From Lewinellaceae bacterium (GTDB lineage Bacteria; Bacteroidota; Bacteroidia; Chitinophagales; Saprospiraceae): DNA of 37,058 bases. The position numbers were made by a program, and so were the translations under genes. A model generated the notes under the pieces. That model was given only the letters and a program-made list of their open reading frames with translations, was not told the origin of the DNA and ran no database searches. This document shows positions 35,248 through 37,058 of this stretch, in pieces. Every line of letters starts with the position of its first letter. Within the stretch, counting starts at the first letter, position 1. The stretch spans positions 1 through 37,058 of the forward strand of contig JAHEAU010000007.1 of NCBI GenBank assembly GCA_024642625.1, in the 5' to 3' direction.

Positions 35248-36827
35248 AGCAGTTCAATGAATTGATCCGGCAACTGGAGCAACATGCTGAAGGCGAAGGA
35301 AGAGTCAGCACATTGGTCGGGTATTTCAATTCAGCCAGTGATCAGGATACGATTTGGGCTATAGCACTCTTGACCGGGAAACGGCCCAAACGTGTGGTTA
35401 CGATTAATCAGTTATCCATATGGGCCATTGAAAAAACGGGATTTCCTGTGTGGCTTTTCAAGGAAAGCCAACAACAGGTTGGTGATCTGGCAGAGACCAT
35501 TGCTCGTCTATTGCCGCCCCCGGCCGCACGGGAGGAAATACCTCTTGCCGAGTGGATACGATCGATGATTTCGTGGCAGGCATCAGCGTTTGAGGAACAG
35601 CAGGAGTGCATTGCACTGGCCTGGGATCAACTGGAAGCCGATGAGCGATACCTGTTGAACAAGCTGCTGAGCGGAGGCTTTCGCTTGCGTGTGAGTACCG
35701 TCGATCTGATCCGTGCCCTTCAAGAGGTAACTGGGGTGCCCGATCACATCTTGGCCATTCGGCTGGCCGAAAAATGGGATCCCCAGATAATGACCATGAA
35801 TCGATTGATGAGAACAACAACTCTTGAAGTAGATCTGGCGCAACCCTTGTCTTTCCATCTCATTCAGACCTTGAAAAATCCTTGGTCTTCTCTTGGCAAC
35901 CCGGCAGACTGGTGGATGGAGGATCAATGGGAAGGTATACCAATTCAACTTGTTCGCCAGGATGAGACCATCTATTTATGGACGGTTGAGCATCAAATGG
36001 TCACGTCCCTGTTTCCAGAAATTGAAGAGGTGTGTAAGCAGATACCTGAGCAAACGGTATTGGAGGGAATCTTGCTGGTAATGGAGAATGACAGGCCAGC
36101 TACGCAGGACCAAATACAATACAGGATGGATTGTCAGCGAGTTACAAAAAAGATCATGCATGACAAACCAGCATGCTTCATTGTGCATGACTGTTTGGTG
36201 TGGAAGGGGAAGAATATTCAACTGATCCCGTATTTACAACGGCTGCAGCATGTTGAATCCATCTGCACTTCATTGGATACGCCTGTCATACAGTGTACCC
36301 ATGTGAAGGAAGTTGGCTCGGATTGGGCATCGGCGGAAGATCATTTAGCCACAGCTCGGGAACGACATGCAAGTGGCATCATACTCAAACACCGCAATGG
36401 ACACCATAGTGACGAAGAGATCTCGGATGTTTGGTGGACGATGAAGGCGGAACCCTTTCAGTTTGATATGGTCGTTTTGTATGTTGAATCGGGATACAAT
36501 AGATTATCAGGTGCTGATTACGAATTGACATTTGGTCTGTGGGACGCAACCGGGTTTATTCCGGTCACCAAAACTGGTCATGGTTTGTCAACTGAAGATA
36601 TGGATCGGGTTAAGGCCCATGTCAAGGAACATACGGTGGAACGGTTTGGTCCGGTTCGCCAAGTGGTTCCACAGTTGGTATTTACTGTGCAGTTTGATCG
36701 AGTCCTTGGTTCATTTCGCCACAAGAGTGGAATCACCTTGTTGGATTCACGTATTTGCGAATGGAAAGCAGCAAAGGATGTGGCTGACTTATTACCCTTG
36801 TCAGAACTGAAAAAGTGGATCAAATAG
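35244..36827 (+). CDS. Ligase-associated ATP-dependent DNA ligase family protein with degenerate nucleotidyltransferase motifs (candidate pseudo-ligase)
   Basis: Family N-terminus conserved (FKESQQQVGDLAETIARLL; LNKLLSGGFRLRVS) and C-term (ERFGPVRQVVPQLVF..RHKSGITL), but motif I KxDGxR reads QWEGIP; ATGA overlap with exonuclease. Confidence 0.88.
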   Translation: MKQFNELIRQLEQHAEGEGRVSTLVGYFNSASDQDTIWAIALLTGKRPKRVVTINQLSIWAIEKTGFPVWLFKESQQQVGDLAETIARLLPPPAAREEIPLAEWIRSMISWQASAFEEQQECIALAWDQLEADERYLLNKLLSGGFRLRVSTVDLIRALQEVTGVPDHILAIRLAEKWDPQIMTMNRLMRTTTLEVDLAQPLSFHLIQTLKNPWSSLGNPADWWMEDQWEGIPIQLVRQDETIYLWTVEHQMVTSLFPEIEEVCKQIPEQTVLEGILLVMENDRPATQDQIQYRMDCQRVTKKIMHDKPACFIVHDCLVWKGKNIQLIPYLQRLQHVESICTSLDTPVIQCTHVKEVGSDWASAEDHLATARERHASGIILKHRNGHHSDEEISDVWWTMKAEPFQFDMVVLYVESGYNRLSGADYELTFGLWDATGFIPVTKTGHGLSTEDMDRVKAHVKEHTVERFGPVRQVVPQLVFTVQFDRVLGSFRHKSGITLLDSRICEWKAAKDVADLLPLSELKKWIK

Positions 36828-36858
36828 TTTTCGTTTTCTGCTTCGGCGACGGTCCGTA

Positions 36859-36906
36859 TATAAACTCATAAACCTATAAACGAATAAACTCCCTTCATAA
36901 ACTCCC
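36859..36906. repeat. Word-like repeat (ataaactcataaacctataaacgaataaactcccttcataaactccc)
   Basis: Direct reading of repeated ataaac/ataaactccc words. Confidence 0.7.
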
Positions 36907-36961
36907 TCCACAATCAGGATTCCCCGTTCCCCTAGTTCCTTTTATGGAATACACTATCATA

Positions 36962-36985
36962 TTTGACGGAGTAAACGTATCTTTG
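36962..36985 (+). promoter_or_regulatory. Possible Bacteroidota-type promoter for a gene beyond the window
   Basis: TAtcTTTG at 36978-36985; TTTG at 36962 is closer than the usual spacing. Confidence 0.35.
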
Positions 36986-37058
36986 CGCACCAAAAGTGGA
37001 AAACCATTAAAAACTCCACGTATTCACGAGTGTAAGGAAGTTAAGGATGTGACTGATT

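Noticed and set aside
36944-37058. Partial + ORF MEYTIIFDGVNVSLRTKSGKPLKTPRIHECKEVKDVTD running off the window
   Set aside because: Overlaps a promoter-like TAtcTTTG box; too short to support as coding.

Overview
The window looks like a chromosomal segment of a Bacteroidota bacterium. Supporting signs are a T9SS C-terminal sorting domain, SprB-type repeats, TAnnTTTG promoter boxes and an rplM-rpsI-rpsB-tsf-pyrH operon; a Saprospiria-like lineage is only a guess. It is mostly housekeeping: partial EamA transporter, RecQ, SLC12-like permease, GCS2-CBS fusion, ApaG, CorA, Gmk, YicC, HU, RNase G/E, flippase, GT4, NadB, a very large secreted metalloprotease, rhodanese lipoprotein, MobA, ribosomal operon, and an exonuclease/DNA-ligase pair. 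No rRNA, tRNA, CRISPR array or intact IS was recognised. The signals most worth a second look are: (1) an intact ligase-associated ATP-dependent DNA ligase whose nucleotidyltransferase motifs look eroded (motif I KxDGxR reads QWEGIP), coupled to a MBL exonuclease that looks intact; (2) intergenic regions built from word-like degenerate repeats, into which short GC-rich palindromes appear to be inserted, including a pair with a compensatory stem change; (3) a ~295-nt, hairpin-rich leader before the RNase G/E gene, preceded by a 31-aa AURKAIP1/COX24 (bS22/mS38-like) microprotein ORF missing from the ORF track; (4) two further apparently degenerate enzymes (MtfA-like without HExxH, TrpF-like without the KICG cysteine); (5) an exact 28-nt terminator duplication bracketing ~560 bp. 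All homology statements are from recall of family motifs; no searches were run.
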